Source: Verrucomicrobiota bacterium
Lineage (GTDB): Bacteria; Verrucomicrobiota; Verrucomicrobiia; Chthoniobacterales; UBA10450
Assembly (NCBI GenBank): GCA_003219335.1
Contig: QHOF01000280.1
Coordinates: forward strand, 964-6,477
Reading direction: 5' to 3'
Length of the DNA stretch: 5,514 bases
Part shown: one piece after another, positions 4,121 to 5,514 of the stretch
Layout of the letters: the number at the start of each line of letters is the position of its first letter
How positions within the stretch are numbered: the first letter of the stretch is position 1
Notes under the pieces: model-generated
What the model was told of the DNA's origin: nothing
Databases searched by the model: none
Seen by the model: the letters and a program-made list of their open reading frames with translations, nothing else
Made by a program: the position numbers and the translations under genes

Positions 4121-5514
4121 TCACGGGCGCGGCGGCGGCGTTGGACGAGGCCTTGGTGTTGGGGTAGGCCTCGGTCCAGCCGTCGGTGTTGGAGTAGCCG
4201 TAGCCGTAGGCGTTGCTGTGGCCGTGGCCGTCGCAGTTGGTGTTGCTGTGGCAGTGGCCGTCGCTGTCGCCGTTGGACTCGCAGTAGCTGTAGGCGTTGG
4301 TGACGGAGTTCCGCAAGCCGGTATCGCGTACGTCTTCGAGACGTTCGACGGCGGCACGTTAGCAACAGGATTGCAGAAGTCCTGCGTAAAGAACCCTGCG
4401 GCGCTGTTCCCCTGCACGCCTGCGACCCAGTTCTCTCCAGTGCTGGGAAGAAAAGCCGGGTTGAGCACGCCATAGATCACCTCGAACTTCAGGTTGGGAT
4501 CGCCTTCATACAGACGCACCTCGAAATTGTCCGTCGGGCCAGTGGCGCCGCTATTATAGGGAGCCGCCCGCCACTCGATATTGAATATCCGATTTGGCGC
4601 GCTTCCACTAACCGAAGTGAACACTCCACAGTCCGTGCAGGTGACACCGAAACAGTCACCAGTGCACAGATCCTGCCACGTAGGGAAGACGGTGAAATCA
4701 TAAGGCCCAATGTTTGGCGGAGCGGGCAGACAGCTTGTGATGTAGCCACCCGGCTCATTCGCCACGACAAAGTCGAGGCGCCCGTTGGAGCTGACATTCA
4801 CACCGTTATAGGTCTGATCGTACAACTGGAACGCGAAAGGCAGTGCCACGAAGGTATCGCCGTCATCAGTGTGATTACCGGTATCGGTCGTGCCAGGCAC
4901 GATCGGATCGGTTCCCGGGGTGAAGACGTAGTTCTGAGGCGGACAACCTTCTACTGTGTAATCTCCTGAGAAGGCCGCATTAACATTGCATCCTTCAGCA
5001 GTGATCGACCCCGCCCCAATGCTCGCCGTCACGCTGCCTCCGAAAGTGAAGTGCACGGTGAACGTCGCTGTGCTTCCATTGACCGACACAGCGGTGACGC
5101 TGCCGCCAGCATTGCCGGTAAGAGTCAGATCGCTCGTCTGCACCGACGCTGGATCAATCGCCTGGTTAAAGTTCACGTCATAGGTGTAGTCGCCTGGCGC
5201 CGGCGGTGAAAACGTGCCGCCAACAGGCGGGTTAGTCGAAGTCACCTGTAGCGGCGTTACGGCGTAACAGAACGTGCACATAAATTCGAATATCGGCATC
5301 TCATCCGAAGCGCGTAAGATTGCGCCGGCGGGAATAAGCATCGTCTGCACGCCCTCCGTGGTCACAGGCGTGCTGTTAAAGTGGAAGGTGATCGTGGCGT
5401 TGCCGTTTTGTAACGTATCGGAGTTCGCTGGCGTTCCGTTCACTGTGAAATCGGTGGGCTGGACAGTGGATGGGTCCGCGGGATCGCTCAAGTTGACGAC
5501 GAAGTCCACCGGCT
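4121..5514 (-). CDS. Large exported/surface protein with Ig-like repeats and Thr/Pro tail, N-terminus outside window
   Basis: The frame is open to the window edge; the GTG at 5507-5509 is preceded in frame by a Pro codon and lies inside a domain, so I treat the start as missing. I number from that GTG (462 residues). Residues 1-84 and 86-187 are tandem beta-sandwich repeats: VDFVVNLSDPADPSTVQPTD matches YDVNFNQAIDPASVQTSD, and the two units share TFHF/TVHF and IPAGAI/IGAGSI. Residues about 189-395 form a globular domain with LPFAFQLYDQTYNGVNVSSNG, FPTWQDLC, RIFNIEWRAAPYNSG, NFEVRLYEGDPNLKFEVIYG and WVAGVQG. I recall this domain from secreted proteins of soil bacteria, but I do not know a named function. 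It carries a Cys cluster (C-x3-C-x4-C-x2-C). Residues about 399-462 are a Thr/Ala/Pro-rich tail ending PRPTPPPRP. Surface or extracellular location is inferred. A strong terminator follows. Confidence 0.88.
   Translation of the reverse strand, partial: PVDFVVNLSDPADPSTVQPTDFTVNGTPANSDTLQNGNATITFHFNSTPVTTEGVQTMLIPAGAILRASDEMPIFEFMCTFCYAVTPLQVTSTNPPVGGTFSPPAPGDYTYDVNFNQAIDPASVQTSDLTLTGNAGGSVTAVSVNGSTATFTVHFTFGGSVTASIGAGSITAEGCNVNAAFSGDYTVEGCPPQNYVFTPGTDPIVPGTTDTGNHTDDGDTFVALPFAFQLYDQTYNGVNVSSNGRLDFVVANEPGGYITSCLPAPPNIGPYDFTVFPTWQDLCTGDCFGVTCTDCGVFTSVSGSAPNRIFNIEWRAAPYNSGATGPTDNFEVRLYEGDPNLKFEVIYGVLNPAFLPSTGENWVAGVQGNSAAGFFTQDFCNPVANVPPSNVSKTYAIPACGTPSPTPTATASPTATATATATATPTATATATATPTATATPTPTAGPRPTPTPRPRPTPPPRP
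4124..4313 (-). repeat. Low-complexity coding repeat (Pro/Thr/Ala tail)
   Basis: The 3' end of the exported protein gene is made of near-tandem hexamers coding for Ala-Thr and Pro-Thr pairs, then Pro-Arg/Pro-Thr. The codons vary at third positions, so the DNA repeat is degraded while the protein repeat is kept. This suggests selection on composition rather than recent slippage. The tail probably forms an extended or glycosylated stalk or linker, which is an inference. The opposite strand stays open through the repeat and would encode a Val/Ala/Gly-rich artefact. Confidence 0.8.

Noticed and set aside
3975..4475. Plus-strand frame encoding a Val/Ala/Gly-rich repetitive protein
   Set aside because: It is the complement of the Pro/Thr/Ala tail of the exported protein and runs through the terminator hairpin. 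The repeat keeps all frames open.

Overview
The window looks like part of a soil-type Gram-negative genome, most likely Verrucomicrobiota (Chthoniobacterales / 'Spartobacteria'-like). This is an inference from memory of such genomes, not a search. It rests on a secreted protein ending in a Thr/Ala/Pro-rich tail that closes PRPTPPPRP, intergenic gaps filled with small palindromic repeats (ATGACAAATGACGA units, 'attcgcgt...gattcgcggg' units), and weak or absent Shine-Dalgarno sequences. The genes at both ends run off the window. No rRNA, tRNA, CRISPR array or transposase gene was seen.

Positions 1-3215 hold four genes on the minus strand, read right to left. They encode a membrane-anchored DsbA-family thiol:disulfide oxidoreductase (2541-3215), a single-domain VKOR-family quinone-linked disulfide generator (1888-2319), an OmpR/CusR-type response regulator (1182-1853) and its histidine kinase (1201 to beyond position 1). 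The first two form a complete oxidative protein-folding pair: VKOR takes the place of DsbB, re-oxidising the DsbA-like protein and passing electrons to quinone. The regulator and kinase genes overlap by 20 nt and follow VKOR by 34 nt, so at least VKOR, regulator and kinase are probably one transcription unit. The dsbA-like gene is separated from VKOR by 221 bp made almost entirely of repeat sequence.

Positions 3216-3519 (304 bp) contain no gene. They hold a possible promoter for the dsbA-like gene, one hairpin-forming inverted repeat, and a nested palindromic element (3366-3494) in which two inverted copies of a 29-30 bp repeat flank a strong GC-rich cruciform. A small secreted protein of the carboxypeptidase-regulatory-like type follows on the plus strand (3520-3906).

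Positions 3907-4120 lie between two convergent genes and hold two more hairpins and a textbook intrinsic terminator serving the minus-strand gene to the right. From 4121 to the right edge is the C-terminal part of a large exported protein: two tandem Ig-like beta-sandwich repeats, a cysteine-containing globular domain and a Thr/Pro/Ala tail. Its start is outside the window.

The most interesting points are the linkage of a two-component system to a DsbA/VKOR pair, with a possible membrane-embedded cysteine pair in the kinase, and the dense nested palindromes in the gaps. Neither is proven here to be a new system.
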